From contig NZ_MKIE01000007.1 of the NCBI RefSeq assembly GCF_001855385.1, forward strand, positions 57,452 to 121,451: a stretch of DNA of 64,000 nucleotides, written 5' to 3'. Numbering within the stretch: the stretch's first letter is position 1; the number at the start of each line of letters is the position of its first letter. This DNA comes from Andreesenia angusta (GTDB taxonomy: Bacteria; Bacillota; Clostridia; Tissierellales; Gottschalkiaceae). A program made the translations under genes and the position numbers. The notes below the pieces were generated by a model, which saw only the letters and a program-made list of their open reading frames with translations, was not told the origin of the DNA and searched no databases. Positions 8,610 to 17,993 of the stretch are shown here, piece after piece.

Positions 8610-8649
8610 TTAACTCCACCTCTTTACATCTTAATTGATACGTTTATAA

Positions 8650-8680
8650 TATCATATATTCAGATTTCTACCAATATTTA
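8650..8680 (-). promoter_or_regulatory. Possible promoter of the HTH-TPR gene
   Basis: On the minus strand TTGGTA, 17 bases, TATTAT, ending about 40 bases before the TTG start. The -35 box is weak, so the exact promoter is uncertain. Confidence 0.4.
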
Positions 8681-8690
8681 TTTATTCCAT

Positions 8691-8718
8691 TTGAAAGTCC
8701 CCGGCATCGTGATAAAAT
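8691..8718 (+). promoter_or_regulatory. Promoter of the UvrD-type helicase gene
   Basis: TTGAAA (8691-8696), 16 bases, TAAAAT (8713-8718), about 28 bases before the start codon. Confidence 0.6.
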
Positions 8719-8745
8719 TAAATCAATAAAGATGAGGTGATTTAT

Positions 8746-10815
8746 TTGATACAAAGCTTTTTCCAAAACATAGAGTCTGACTACAACTTGCCCCTAAATG
8801 ACTCTCAGAAAAAGGCGGTGCTGCACAACAACGGTCCTGCCCTTGTTCTAGCTGTTCCAGGGGCTGGAAAGACCACTGTGCTTATCTCAAGAGTGGCCGC
8901 CTTGATATCGCTTCACGGCGTAAAACCCTCTAAAATACTCTCCATAACTTTCAGCAAAGCTTCAGCCTTGGATATGCAGAGCCGCTTTTATTCAACCTTT
9001 GGAGCGGAACTCGGGGCCAGCCCTAAGTTCTCCACAATCCACAGCTTTGCTTACTTTGTGATAAGAGAGTACTGCAGGAAAGCCGGAGTTTCCTACAATC
9101 TTATAGAAGAAAATGGCCCAAACGGGAAAATACAGCTCTTGCGCAACATATACAGCAGTATAAACAAAGGCTTTCTCTCTGAAGACAAGCTTGAAGAGCT
9201 TGTAAACGGAATAGGCTACGTAAAGAACATGATGCTCTCTCCAGAGGAGTTTAAGTCTCCCGGCATAAAGAACTTTCCAAAGATATACTGGGAGTACGAA
9301 TCTGCTAAAAAAGAAAACAAGCTATTGGACTTTGACGACATGCTTTCTCTATGCCTAGACATCCTGGAGAAGAACGGCGCTCTGCTGGAGAGCTACAGGG
9401 TGAGATACGAGTATGTCCAGGTGGACGAAGGTCAGGACACCTCGAACATACAGCACAGGATAATAGCTCTGCTTGTAAAGCCAAAGAACAACCTCTTTAT
9501 AGTCGCCGACGACGACCAGAGCGTCTACGGCTTCAGAGGGGCCAACCCCAAGTATCTGCTGGAGTTCAAGACGCATTACCCCGACGCTTCTGTATTCAAC
9601 ATGAATAGAAACTACCGCTCCACCCCGGACATAGTGTCTATAGCCAACAGCCTCATAAAGCAGAACAAGCTGAGGTACGACAAAGACCTTGTGGCGCACA
9701 GTGAATCGTCTCACCCTGTAGGGATATTCAAATTAGACACTCAGGAAAATCAGTATAGGCATTTGGTGGACAGCCTTGTTCCATCAGAGTTTGAAGATAC
9801 TGCCGTCTTGTTTAGGAACAATATCTCGGCAATTCCCATAGCCGATATCCTGGACAGAAAGGGAATCCCCTTCAAGCTGAAAGACAGCAAGCTCACTTTT
9901 TTCAACCACTGGCTTCTTAAAGACATACTCTCTTTCCTAAAGCTAGCCACAGATCAGAGCGACACTGGAGCTTTCGAAAGAATCTACCATAAGATGAAGG
10001 GCTATATCTCTAAAAAGGGGCTGAATTACGTAGCTAAGAACATGAAGACCGAAAAGTCTGTATTCCATGTGTTGGAGCTTTTTCCGGATTTAAAGCCTTT
10101 TCAGAAGGAGAGCATGAGAAAGCTGTCCCTTGACTTTTCAAAACTTCAGAAGAAAAGACCTCTAGAGGCCATAGAATTTATAGAGTCAGACCTAGAGTAC
10201 CTTAAGTACTTAAATGAAAAGAGCGAGTTTCTAGGCTATGGACTTGAAAGCAATTTGAATCTGCTCTCTTATATAAAGTCCATAGCCAGCAGATGTATAT
10301 CTATACTGGACTTCGTAGCACGACTAGACGATTTGAAAGCCACGCTCTCAGAAAGCCGAGACGGACATGGAGTGCTCCTGTCGACTATCCATTCCTCTAA
10401 AGGGCTGGAGTTTAAGAATGTATTTCTAGTAGACCTTATAAACGGCGACTTCCCAAGCTCTTCAAGCATAGACGCCATGAAGCAAGGTGTTCTAGAGCCG
10501 ATAGAGGAGGAGCGCAGGCTTTTCTACGTCGGGATCACTAGGGCAAAACAAAACTTAAACCTGCTCTGCTACAAATACAGTGACGGCAAAAAGCTGGCTC
10601 CATCCATGTTTTTAAGCGAGATAGAGCGATCACTCGCCTCTGAATCCGAGGAAAAACTACGTGTATATGGAAGAATTGAGCATGTGAAGTTCGGCGAAGG
10701 CACAGTGCTAGATATAAGTGAATCTTCACTGCTGGTGGACTTCGACGATAGCGGACAAAAACAGCTTCTAAAGTCTGCCTGCCTTGAACAGAATCTAATA
10801 TCTATAATAGACTGA
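8746..10815 (+). CDS. UvrD/Rep-family DNA helicase (PcrA paralogue)
   Basis: 689 residues, superfamily-1 3'-5' helicase. Walker A 'AVPGAGKTTVL' near residue 44, motif II V-D-E-G-Q-D-T in place of the usual D-E-x-Q-D, motif IV-V region 'LLSTIHSSKGLEF', and motif VI 'VGITRAKQNL' are clear. The C-terminus has a short Tudor-like module (H-V-K-F-G-E-G-T-V) as in PcrA. The start is taken as TTG 8746 because GAGGTG lies 6-7 bases ahead; a GTG at 8737 overlaps that site. It is one of the few plus-strand genes and stands alone. The housekeeping copy is the pcrA at 61048-63270, so this one is a paralogue with an unknown special role. Confidence 0.9.
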   Translation: MIQSFFQNIESDYNLPLNDSQKKAVLHNNGPALVLAVPGAGKTTVLISRVAALISLHGVKPSKILSITFSKASALDMQSRFYSTFGAELGASPKFSTIHSFAYFVIREYCRKAGVSYNLIEENGPNGKIQLLRNIYSSINKGFLSEDKLEELVNGIGYVKNMMLSPEEFKSPGIKNFPKIYWEYESAKKENKLLDFDDMLSLCLDILEKNGALLESYRVRYEYVQVDEGQDTSNIQHRIIALLVKPKNNLFIVADDDQSVYGFRGANPKYLLEFKTHYPDASVFNMNRNYRSTPDIVSIANSLIKQNKLRYDKDLVAHSESSHPVGIFKLDTQENQYRHLVDSLVPSEFEDTAVLFRNNISAIPIADILDRKGIPFKLKDSKLTFFNHWLLKDILSFLKLATDQSDTGAFERIYHKMKGYISKKGLNYVAKNMKTEKSVFHVLELFPDLKPFQKESMRKLSLDFSKLQKKRPLEAIEFIESDLEYLKYLNEKSEFLGYGLESNLNLLSYIKSIASRCISILDFVARLDDLKATLSESRDGHGVLLSTIHSSKGLEFKNVFLVDLINGDFPSSSSIDAMKQGVLEPIEEERRLFYVGITRAKQNLNLLCYKYSDGKKLAPSMFLSEIERSLASESEEKLRVYGRIEHVKFGEGTVLDISESSLLVDFDDSGQKQLLKSACLEQNLISIID

Positions 10816-10816
10816 A

Positions 10817-10847
10817 AAGAGCCAGGCGAATCCATCGCCTGGCTCTT
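10817..10847. terminator. Shared hairpin between convergent helicase and degV genes
   Basis: Thirteen-bp perfect stem starting AAGAGCCAGGCGA (10817-10829 with 10835-10847), loop of 5. It begins right after the helicase stop and lies 7 bases from the degV stop, so it can serve both. T-runs on either side are weak. Confidence 0.65.
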
Positions 10848-10854
10848 AAAATGC

Positions 10855-11691
10855 TTAAAATGCTATAACTATTCCTCCGTCATTGGCATACACAGTGCTT
10901 ATACCCTGAGTCTCAACTATGACTATTTCTTTGAAATTATACGCACGCTCTATCTCCGACTTTAGCTTCAAGGCTTTTTCAAAGCAGTTGCAGTGGGCTA
11001 TGCCCAGTATCTTTTCCTCGAATGAGCTCCCCTGCTCGCCTATTATCTCCACCAGTCGTCCAAACGCCTTCTTGGCTCCTCTTACTTTTTCGCTGAGATC
11101 TATCTCTCCAGCATCCGTGGCCTTCATGATTGGAACGATAGACAGGAGCGAAGCAAGCTTTCCCTTGAACCTGCTTATTCTCCCTGCTTTTATCAGGTTG
11201 TCCAGCGACTCCAGTATAAAGTAAGTCTTCATCTCCTCTATATAAGCTTCTGTCTGCTCTACTACTTCGCTGTTCTCAAGTCCCTTGTTTATAAGCTCTT
11301 GAAGCTTTAAGCTTATCATAGTCTCCCCCACTGAAGCGCTCTTGGAGTTGAACACATGTATAAAGCTCTCCTTGTGCTCTTCCTGGAATATCTGCTTTGC
11401 GAGCACCGCAGAGTTGTAAGTTCCGCTCAACTCTGAAGAGAGAGTCACTACAAAGCTGTCTTTTTCCGCATCGTATGACTTTATAAAGTCGTCGGGAGAC
11501 GGACAAGACGTTGACGGTGGCTCTTGACTCGACTTCATCTCCGCTATAAGCTCCAGCGTATCGAGTGTTTCATCGTCTACGTAGAGCTTTCCGTTTGCTC
11601 TTATAGTAAGTGGAACTTCCACTATATCCATCTTGGCTTTCAGCGCTTCGCTTAGATCGCAGCAGCTGTCAGCTATTATTTGCTTTTTCAA
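10855..11691 (-). CDS. degV: DegV family fatty-acid-binding protein
   Basis: 278 residues, the usual DegV length. The N-terminus I-I-A-D-S-C-C-D-L, the 'DDETLDTLELIAEM' segment, 'PPSTSCPSPDDF' and the S-S-E-L-S-G-T-Y-N-S-A motif that cradles the fatty-acid carboxylate are all seen. DegV/FakB proteins bind a fatty acid and present it to a FakA kinase for phospholipid synthesis. No fakA is in view. It lies 30 bases downstream of the polysaccharide deacetylase on the same strand and may be cotranscribed with it. Confidence 0.93.
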   Translation of the reverse strand: MKKQIIADSCCDLSEALKAKMDIVEVPLTIRANGKLYVDDETLDTLELIAEMKSSQEPPSTSCPSPDDFIKSYDAEKDSFVVTLSSELSGTYNSAVLAKQIFQEEHKESFIHVFNSKSASVGETMISLKLQELINKGLENSEVVEQTEAYIEEMKTYFILESLDNLIKAGRISRFKGKLASLLSIVPIMKATDAGEIDLSEKVRGAKKAFGRLVEIIGEQGSSFEEKILGIAHCNCFEKALKLKSEIERAYNFKEIVIVETQGISTVYANDGGIVIAF

Positions 11692-11721
11692 AAAACCGCC
11701 CCCTCTATTATCTCCTTGATC

Positions 11722-13053
11722 TTAGTTTACATACCTCTTGTCTCCCCAGAAGTTAAAAGGCATCAGGTCGTCGGTTATGGCTTCAAACCTATATCCTCTT
11801 CCAGACAGATACTCTATTATATTGGGCAGCGCCTGTGTCGTATTTGCCTTGTCGTGGAAGAGTATTATCACCGGCCCTTCAAATCTAGAGGCCTGGTTCG
11901 CAGTGTAGTTGTAAACCCCTGCACTGCCCCTGTTCCCGACAGCATCTCCGCTGTCTATATTCCAGTCCCATACTCTGTAACCACTTTCAACTGCCGCATT
12001 CCTGAAGTCCTCAGTGAGCTGAGGCTTGCTGCCGTAAGGAGGCCTTATAAGCCTTGTCTTGACACCTATCGCCGACTTCACAAGCTCGTTGCACTGGTCC
12101 ATTTGGGATACAAAGTTTGAAGGCGAAGCGTATACCTCTCTGTATACGTGGTTCATGCTGTGCAGCCCTATGGAATGCCCCTCTTGATATGTCTTGCTCA
12201 GAATGTCTTCTTTTCCATATATGTTCTTTCCGAGTACAAAGAAAGTGGCTTTTATGTCGTAGCTGTTCAGTATGTCTAGTATCTGTGGAGTGAACTCATT
12301 CGGCCCGTCGTCAAATGTCAAATATGCGACTTTTTCATCCGGTATCTCTTTCATAACTAATGCCTTTCTCTTGTCCGGGTACTGCTCCTCAAACATGGCC
12401 CTTTCATGCCTGTACTTGAATTCATAGTCCGCTATCTGCTTTCCGAATTCAGCCTCGTATTTCTTGCTGAACTCTATGTCTAGAAGCTCGCTGTCTGGAT
12501 TCTTTATCCTGAATATCCCAAGCTCCCCTAGTCTTGAGATCTGATATCCGAAATAAGACATAACTCTCCCCGATGGCAAGATGGACTTCTTTCCCTTCCC
12601 ATATAGCTTGACTTGCTCTTCATTTCCATCAGAGTCTACTATGACATTCTCTCTTGTGTCCACCACTATGTAGTCTTGTTCGTTTTTTATTATAAGCTGC
12701 TTTGAGATTCCGTTCCACTGCAGTTCAGCGCCTATGACTTTCGCCAGGTCCTGGGCTCCTATGTAAAGCTCCCCGCTTCCGTCTTCTATCTGGCATATCT
12801 CCTCGGGGTAGAGCTCGCTTTCATATCCTATCTTCATATTGTGAACAGTTACACCCTCTCTGCTTTCCAGCTGCTCTAGTCCTATTTCCTCGCCTTCTGC
12901 CTTGCTAACGGACTCTTTAGACGCTTCCGAAGTCTCTGCATCTGCTATTTCACCTTTACCTGAAGGTCCCAGTATATTCCCCATGCCTATGCCGACAGCG
13001 AAGATAACAAACACCAGCAGAATTATCCCAAGCATTTTTCTGTTTTTTTTCAC
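11722..13053 (-). CDS. Membrane-anchored polysaccharide deacetylase (NodB fold)
   Basis: 443 residues: one N-terminal membrane anchor (about 7-27), a stalk region resembling copper-amine-oxidase-N-like beta modules (about 65-190), then a NodB deacetylase domain. Catalytic motifs are intact: T-F-D248-D249-G-P, metal ligands in H298-S-M-N-H302, R337-P-P-Y-G, and L-F-H400-D. Family members remove acetyl groups from peptidoglycan or other extracellular glycans. The stalk resembles modules in clostridial cell-wall proteins, including the amidase at 56327-57880. The precise substrate cannot be told from the sequence. Confidence 0.92.
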   Translation of the reverse strand: MKKNRKMLGIILLVFVIFAVGIGMGNILGPSGKGEIADAETSEASKESVSKAEGEEIGLEQLESREGVTVHNMKIGYESELYPEEICQIEDGSGELYIGAQDLAKVIGAELQWNGISKQLIIKNEQDYIVVDTRENVIVDSDGNEEQVKLYGKGKKSILPSGRVMSYFGYQISRLGELGIFRIKNPDSELLDIEFSKKYEAEFGKQIADYEFKYRHERAMFEEQYPDKRKALVMKEIPDEKVAYLTFDDGPNEFTPQILDILNSYDIKATFFVLGKNIYGKEDILSKTYQEGHSIGLHSMNHVYREVYASPSNFVSQMDQCNELVKSAIGVKTRLIRPPYGSKPQLTEDFRNAAVESGYRVWDWNIDSGDAVGNRGSAGVYNYTANQASRFEGPVIILFHDKANTTQALPNIIEYLSGRGYRFEAITDDLMPFNFWGDKRYVN

Positions 13054-13124
13054 AAAATTCCACCTCTATTTACCCGTATTTTAGTGTTTAGTTAACAAAT
13101 ATATCTATACTCTCAATTCTATAG

Positions 13125-13154
13125 AAAAAAAGTGAGGAAATCAATCCTCACTTT
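13125..13154 (-). terminator. Terminator after ileS
   Basis: Ten-bp stem AAAGTGAGGA with its complement (13129-13138 and 13145-13154), 6-base loop, followed by T residues on the minus strand, ten bases past the ileS stop. Confidence 0.85.
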
Positions 13155-13163
13155 CTCAAACCA

Positions 13164-16100
13164 CTAAATTCTCTTTATAGATATACCAGCCTCTTGATCG
13201 TTCAGCTGCGTCTTCTCTATAGTCTCGTCGTCCACCTTGCTTATGCTTGCGGCAAGCGTCTCCGACTTTATATACTCTGAGTGTATCTCTATGGCCTTGT
13301 CTATGGCCTCTGTACCGCAGTACACTATCTCTATATTGTCCATCATCTCGTAGCCGTTGCTCTTTCTCATCTGCTGGATCTTAGAGATGAACTCCCTTGC
13401 ATATCCTTCGTTCAATAGCTCCTCGTTCAGCACAGTGTCCAGGATTATGAAGAGATTGTTCTCCATAGTCACGTTAAAGCCTTCCTTCGACTCTATGTTC
13501 ACGCTCACAAGAGAGCTGTCCACTACAAAGTCTTCTCCGTCTAGATCTACTGTCACAGATCCGCCCGACTCTATTACAGGAACTACAGACGATGCGTCAA
13601 GCTCTGAAAGCGCCTTTCCGAACAGCTTTATCTTCGATCCAAGTACTGGACCTGCCTCTCTGAAGTTAGGCTTCAAATTGAAGTTCATATAGTCTTTAAG
13701 GTCGTCCGAGAATATGACCTCTTTTACGTTCAGCTCCTCCATCACAAGCGGAGCAAGGTCAGATATAAGCTCTCTGTACTTTCCGTCTATAAGCACCTTC
13801 TGTATAGGCTGTCTTACCTTTATCTTCTCGGCCTCTCTTGAAGCTCTTCCAAGCTTCACAAGGTCCCTTACAAGGTCCATTCTCTCCTCTATCCTTGTGT
13901 CTACAAGAGAGCTGTCTGAAACAGGGTACTCGCTTAGGTGAACCGACTTCTCTCCAGTGAGGTTCTGGTATAGCTCTTCCGAGATATAAGGCACGAAAGG
14001 CGCTATCATCTTGGAAACTCCCACCATTATCTCGTAAGTCGTGTTGTATACCGACTTCTTGTCTTCGTTCAGCTCCGGCTCCCAGAACCTTCTTCTAGAT
14101 CTTCTTATATACCAGTTTGAAAGGTCTTCGTTTACAAAGTCCTGTATCCTTCTGACCACTTTTGTCATGTCGAAAACTTCTAGCGACTTTTCAACCTCTG
14201 AAAGCAGCGACTGGTACTTTGAGATTATCCATCTGTCAAGCTCAGGTCTCTCTTCCACAGGTATGTTGAACTCCCTAGGGTTTATGCCGTCAGTGTTCGC
14301 GTAAAGCGTGAAGAAATTGTACACGTTCTTTATAGTCACAAAGAACTTGCTGACCACTTCTTTGAGGCCGTCTTCGTCGAATCTAGTAGGCGTCCAAGGT
14401 GGCGACACGTACAGCAGGTACCATCTGAGGGCGTCCGCTCCGTACTTGTCGAAAAGCTCGAAAGGATCTACAGTGTTTCCTCTCGACTTCGACATCTTCT
14501 TGCCTTCCTTGTCCAGTATAAGGTCGTTTACAAGCACTTTCTTGTAAGGAGCCTTGCCTGTGACGAAGGTAGAAACTGCAAGCAGCGAGTAGAACCATCC
14601 TCTAGTCTGGTCTATTCCCTCGCAGATAAAGTCCGCCGGGAACTGCTCTTCGAATTCTTCTACATTTTCAAAAGGATAATGCTGCTGCGCAAAAGGCATC
14701 GACCCGCTGTCGAACCAGCAGTCTATTACGTCTGTAACCCTAGTCATAGTCTCTCCACACTTTTCGCACTTAAAGTGGATGTCGTCTACATGTGGTCTGT
14801 GAAGCTCTATAGTCTCAGGATTTACATCCTCTATCGCCTTCTTGGCAAGCTCTTCCCTAGATCCCACGCTCTCAAGGTGGCCGCAACCACATCTCCATAT
14901 GTTCAGCGGTGTTCCCCAGTATCTGCTTCTTGAGATTGCCCAGTCGTTCAGGTTCTCAAGCCAATTTCCGAATCTCTTCTCTCCCACGTAGTCCGGGAAC
15001 CACTCTACCCCGTTGTTGTTCTCTATGAGCTTGTCCTTAAGCCTTGTCATCTCTATATACCAGCTAGGCTTTGCGTAGTAGAGAAGAGGAGTCTTACATC
15101 TCCAGCAGTGTGGGTAGTTGTGCGCTATCTTCTCTTTCTTGAACAGCTTCCCTTCAGCGTGAAGCCACTTTATTATCTCTATGTCGGCGTCCATTACGAA
15201 CATGCCCTTCCAAGGAGTGTCCACGTACTTTCCATCCTCGTCTACAGGCTGAAGCACCGGCAGGTCGTATTTTCTTCCCACGTTGTAGTCGTCCTCTCCA
15301 AAGGCAGGTGCTATATGGACTATCCCAGTACCGTCCTCGGTAGTTACATAGTCTGCAAGCGTCACGAAGAAGGCCTTCTTGTCAGGCACTACGAAAGGCA
15401 TAAGCTGCTCGTACTCTATCCCCTCTAGCTCAGATCCTTTCATCTCTTCAAGCACACTGTATTCAGCGTCTCCGAACACTCTGCCAGCCAGGTTCTTCTC
15501 TACATAGTAGACTGTCCCCTCCGATTCGGCCTTTACGTAAGTCTCGTTTGGATTTACGGCAAGCGCCACATTTGAAGCAAGCGTCCAAGGAGTAGTTGTC
15601 CATACAAGGAAGTACTCGTCGGCGCCAGCTCTTTTGAACTTGGCTATTACAGTGTTCGTCTTTATCTCCTCATACCCCTGCGCAACCTCATGCGAGGCAA
15701 GCCCTGTACCGCATCTAGAGCAGTATGGCAGTATCTTGTGTCCTTCGTATATATAGTCCTCTTTAAAGAACTTGTCGAGTATCCACCAAACAGACTCTAT
15801 ATAGTTGTTGTCCAGCGTTATATAAGGTTTTTCAAGGTCTACAAGGTAGGCCATTCTCTCAGTCATCTCTCTCCAGAGACTCTCGTACTTGAATACAGAC
15901 TCCTTGCACTTCTCGTTGAACTTGTCTATTCCGTATGCCTCTATGTCGTGCTTGTCTTTAAGGTTTAGCTGCTTTTCTACCTCTATCTCGACAGGAAGTC
16001 CATGTGTGTCCCATCCTGCCTTTCTCTTCACTTTGTACCCCTGCATAGTCTTATGTCTGCATACAGAGTCCTTAAGCGTTCTAGCTATTACGTGGTGTAT

Positions 16101-16268
16101 CCCTGGCTTTCCGTTAGCCGTAGGAGGTCCTTCGTAGAATACAAATGGCTTTGCATCTTTTCTGATTTCCACACTCTCTTTCAGAAGGTCTATCTCACTC
16201 CAAAAATCCGATATATGCTTCTCGGTCTCCTTTATAGATGACCCAGAAAGCTCTTTAAATGTCTTCAT
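13164..16268 (-). CDS. ileS: Isoleucyl-tRNA synthetase, IleRS2 type
   Basis: Charges tRNA-Ile with isoleucine. 1034 residues from the ATG at 16268; the ATG nine bases upstream has no usable ribosome site. The N-terminal 'FYEGPPTANGKPGIHHV' and W-D-T-H-G-L-P-V-E put it in the IleRS2 (eukaryote-like) branch, not the usual bacterial IleRS1 branch. The class-I signature HxGH is replaced by G56-I-H-H59. K-M-S-K-S (591-595), the editing domain (W-T-T-T-P-W-T near 225 and H-I-A-P-A-F-G-E-D near 320), and a long C-terminal anticodon-binding region are present. Controlled by an isoleucine T-box at 16297-16548. Confidence 0.96.
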   Translation of the reverse strand: MKTFKELSGSSIKETEKHISDFWSEIDLLKESVEIRKDAKPFVFYEGPPTANGKPGIHHVIARTLKDSVCRHKTMQGYKVKRKAGWDTHGLPVEIEVEKQLNLKDKHDIEAYGIDKFNEKCKESVFKYESLWREMTERMAYLVDLEKPYITLDNNYIESVWWILDKFFKEDYIYEGHKILPYCSRCGTGLASHEVAQGYEEIKTNTVIAKFKRAGADEYFLVWTTTPWTLASNVALAVNPNETYVKAESEGTVYYVEKNLAGRVFGDAEYSVLEEMKGSELEGIEYEQLMPFVVPDKKAFFVTLADYVTTEDGTGIVHIAPAFGEDDYNVGRKYDLPVLQPVDEDGKYVDTPWKGMFVMDADIEIIKWLHAEGKLFKKEKIAHNYPHCWRCKTPLLYYAKPSWYIEMTRLKDKLIENNNGVEWFPDYVGEKRFGNWLENLNDWAISRSRYWGTPLNIWRCGCGHLESVGSREELAKKAIEDVNPETIELHRPHVDDIHFKCEKCGETMTRVTDVIDCWFDSGSMPFAQQHYPFENVEEFEEQFPADFICEGIDQTRGWFYSLLAVSTFVTGKAPYKKVLVNDLILDKEGKKMSKSRGNTVDPFELFDKYGADALRWYLLYVSPPWTPTRFDEDGLKEVVSKFFVTIKNVYNFFTLYANTDGINPREFNIPVEERPELDRWIISKYQSLLSEVEKSLEVFDMTKVVRRIQDFVNEDLSNWYIRRSRRRFWEPELNEDKKSVYNTTYEIMVGVSKMIAPFVPYISEELYQNLTGEKSVHLSEYPVSDSSLVDTRIEERMDLVRDLVKLGRASREAEKIKVRQPIQKVLIDGKYRELISDLAPLVMEELNVKEVIFSDDLKDYMNFNLKPNFREAGPVLGSKIKLFGKALSELDASSVVPVIESGGSVTVDLDGEDFVVDSSLVSVNIESKEGFNVTMENNLFIILDTVLNEELLNEGYAREFISKIQQMRKSNGYEMMDNIEIVYCGTEAIDKAIEIHSEYIKSETLAASISKVDDETIEKTQLNDQEAGISIKRI

Positions 16269-16296
16269 AGATTCCATCCTTTCAGTTTAAGTTTTC

Positions 16297-16548
16297 AAAA
16301 AAATAAAGTCCCTAAGCATTGCTTAGGGACGAATCACCGTGTTACCACCCAAATTATAGAGTTTCCTCTATCACTCATTTAATTTAACGCATTTCTACGT
16401 GATGCCCTACTCGATTCAGACAACAAGCTCATGGGTGATCTTCACCTGTAACTCGCTGACAGCCTCCCACCAATGGCCGTCTCTCTTTAAGCTAAATACA
16501 GACTACTCTTCCAATCGCAGCTTTTGTTATTCACTTTTCAATACTTTA
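16297..16548 (-). promoter_or_regulatory. Isoleucine T-box leader of ileS
   Basis: The minus strand holds the conserved T-box bulge TGGGTGGTAACACGG (16337-16351), stem-I elements (AGAGAG and GGTGGGAGG regions), and a specifier loop G-A-A-G-ATC-A with codon AUC for isoleucine at 16437-16439. A strong terminator hairpin follows: GTCCCTAAGC/GCTTAGGGAC (16308-16317 with 16321-16330), then a T-rich run. Uncharged tRNA-Ile should favour the antiterminator and so ileS expression. A TATAAT box at 16555-16560 gives a start near 16548. Confidence 0.93.
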
Positions 16549-16591
16549 CAAGGTATTATAACATATTTTTTTAGAGTATGCTATATCGTGC

Positions 16592-17320
16592 CTAAATTAT
16601 CTCTATATAGGGACTCAGCTTGTATATCATGTCTTTTCGCTCTATTATTATCCTGATTTTGTCGGACAGTTCCGGGTCTTTCCTAATCATCATAAAGAGC
16701 TCCCTGTTCGGGTTTATGACTATGGGCTTTCCCACCATCTTGAGCATAGAGTAGTCTCCTGCCGTGTCCCCATAGGCGTAGCAGTTTCCAAGGTCTAGAT
16801 TGTACTTCTCTATCAGCTCTTTTACGGACCTCAGCTTGTTCTTGGAGTCCCACATGCCTTGAAGCTCCCCTGTGAAGTTGTTCGCTTCGTCCACTTCATA
16901 GATAGAAGCCCTGTACTCTGTTATGTCGTATTTTTCAGCCATCTTGGAGACCAGAAAGTCCGGGCTCCCGGAGATGAAGAAGACAAGGTCCCCTCTCTCC
17001 TTGTGGTGCTGTATCCTGTCCCTGGAGTACTTGTATATCTTATCTCCATTTAAGTTTATGACCTGGTTGGCTATAAACTCTATATAGGACTTGTTTATGC
17101 CCTGTAGCTGCTTTACATATATCTCCACAAGCTCCCCTAGGTATATGTCGAAGTCAAGAAGCCTCCTCTCCCATTCGTTGAAAGAGTGCTTCACCTTTCC
17201 GTACCACACAGCGGGGTCTACCATCTCGTACTTTATAAGCTTTTTGAAATGCTCTATCATAAGCGAATTCCTGTAGATAGTTCCATCTATGTCGAAAAAC
17301 GCAGCTGTATTTTTTTCCAT
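16592..17320 (-). CDS. HAD-superfamily IB phosphatase
   Basis: 242 residues from the ATG at 17320, which follows GAGGG by five bases and the tetR stop by 15. Motif I F-F-D-I-D-G-T-I (catalytic Asp pair), motif II 'FISGSP', a lysine in the 'DSKNKLRSVKEL' stretch, and motif III/IV 'AYGDTAGDYSML' make a complete HAD-IB phosphatase (phosphoserine-phosphatase-like; substrate unknown). Last gene of the rsmE/activase/tetR/HAD run. A second HAD-IB protein is at 54052-54684. Confidence 0.88.
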   Translation of the reverse strand: MEKNTAAFFDIDGTIYRNSLMIEHFKKLIKYEMVDPAVWYGKVKHSFNEWERRLLDFDIYLGELVEIYVKQLQGINKSYIEFIANQVINLNGDKIYKYSRDRIQHHKERGDLVFFISGSPDFLVSKMAEKYDITEYRASIYEVDEANNFTGELQGMWDSKNKLRSVKELIEKYNLDLGNCYAYGDTAGDYSMLKMVGKPIVINPNRELFMMIRKDPELSDKIRIIIERKDMIYKLSPYIEII

Positions 17321-17334
17321 GTTATCCCTCATCT

Positions 17335-17982
17335 CTAGTAAAGTAAATCGTCTTTGTTCTTATTTACCCTAGATTTCGGCTTTATACCATATTCCAGTAC
17401 ATCCACCAGCTCGTCCACCTTGCTTTCGTAGTCAAAGAGAACTCCTTTTGTCTTTCTGTATTCCTTTAAAAACACATTTATATTCACTAGAAACGAGGCT
17501 ATGAGCTCAGTGTCAAGGCTTGACTTAAGCTCCCCTTCCTCTATGGCTTCGTCTATAAGCTTTGAAAATACATTGGGTCCATCTAGCTCTAGAGATTCCA
17601 GTATCTCGCTCTTTAAATTCAAATCGTCTATCTTGTATATATGGTCCAGCACAGCGGCGTATTTTGGCTTTTCGTCTGAAAACCTTATTATCGACTTGTA
17701 GACTTCCTTTAGCCTTTCAAAGAAATCCACATATTTCGTTCTCTTTATGGCTATATCTATATAAGACTCTTTCTCCACTTCGCATATTTCCACCAGGTGT
17801 TTGTAGAGATCCTCTTTGTTCTCGAAGTACTGGTAGAAGCTCCCCTTCGCGATTTCCGAGTGCTTCACTATCTGGTTTATGCTTGCCACTTCGTACGGAT
17901 TGCTTGAAAACTCCTCTATCGAAGATTCCACTATTCGCGCCCGCTTTTCCTCGCTTAGGTTAAAAAAAGTGTTTTTCGGCAT
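17335..17982 (-). CDS. TetR-family transcriptional regulator
   Basis: 215 residues. The N-terminal DNA-binding domain has the TetR pattern 'ARIVESSIEEFSSNPYEVAS', then I-A-K-G-S-F-Y-Q-Y-F-E-N-K-E-D-L-Y (about 40-65). The remaining helical part is a ligand domain of unknown specificity. It lies 11 bases after the 1.4-kilo-residue activase-like gene and 15 bases before a HAD phosphatase, so it probably regulates its own operon. No operator was identified by eye. Confidence 0.92.
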   Translation of the reverse strand: MPKNTFFNLSEEKRARIVESSIEEFSSNPYEVASINQIVKHSEIAKGSFYQYFENKEDLYKHLVEICEVEKESYIDIAIKRTKYVDFFERLKEVYKSIIRFSDEKPKYAAVLDHIYKIDDLNLKSEILESLELDGPNVFSKLIDEAIEEGELKSSLDTELIASFLVNINVFLKEYRKTKGVLFDYESKVDELVDVLEYGIKPKSRVNKNKDDLLY

Positions 17983-17993
17983 AATAGTCCCTC

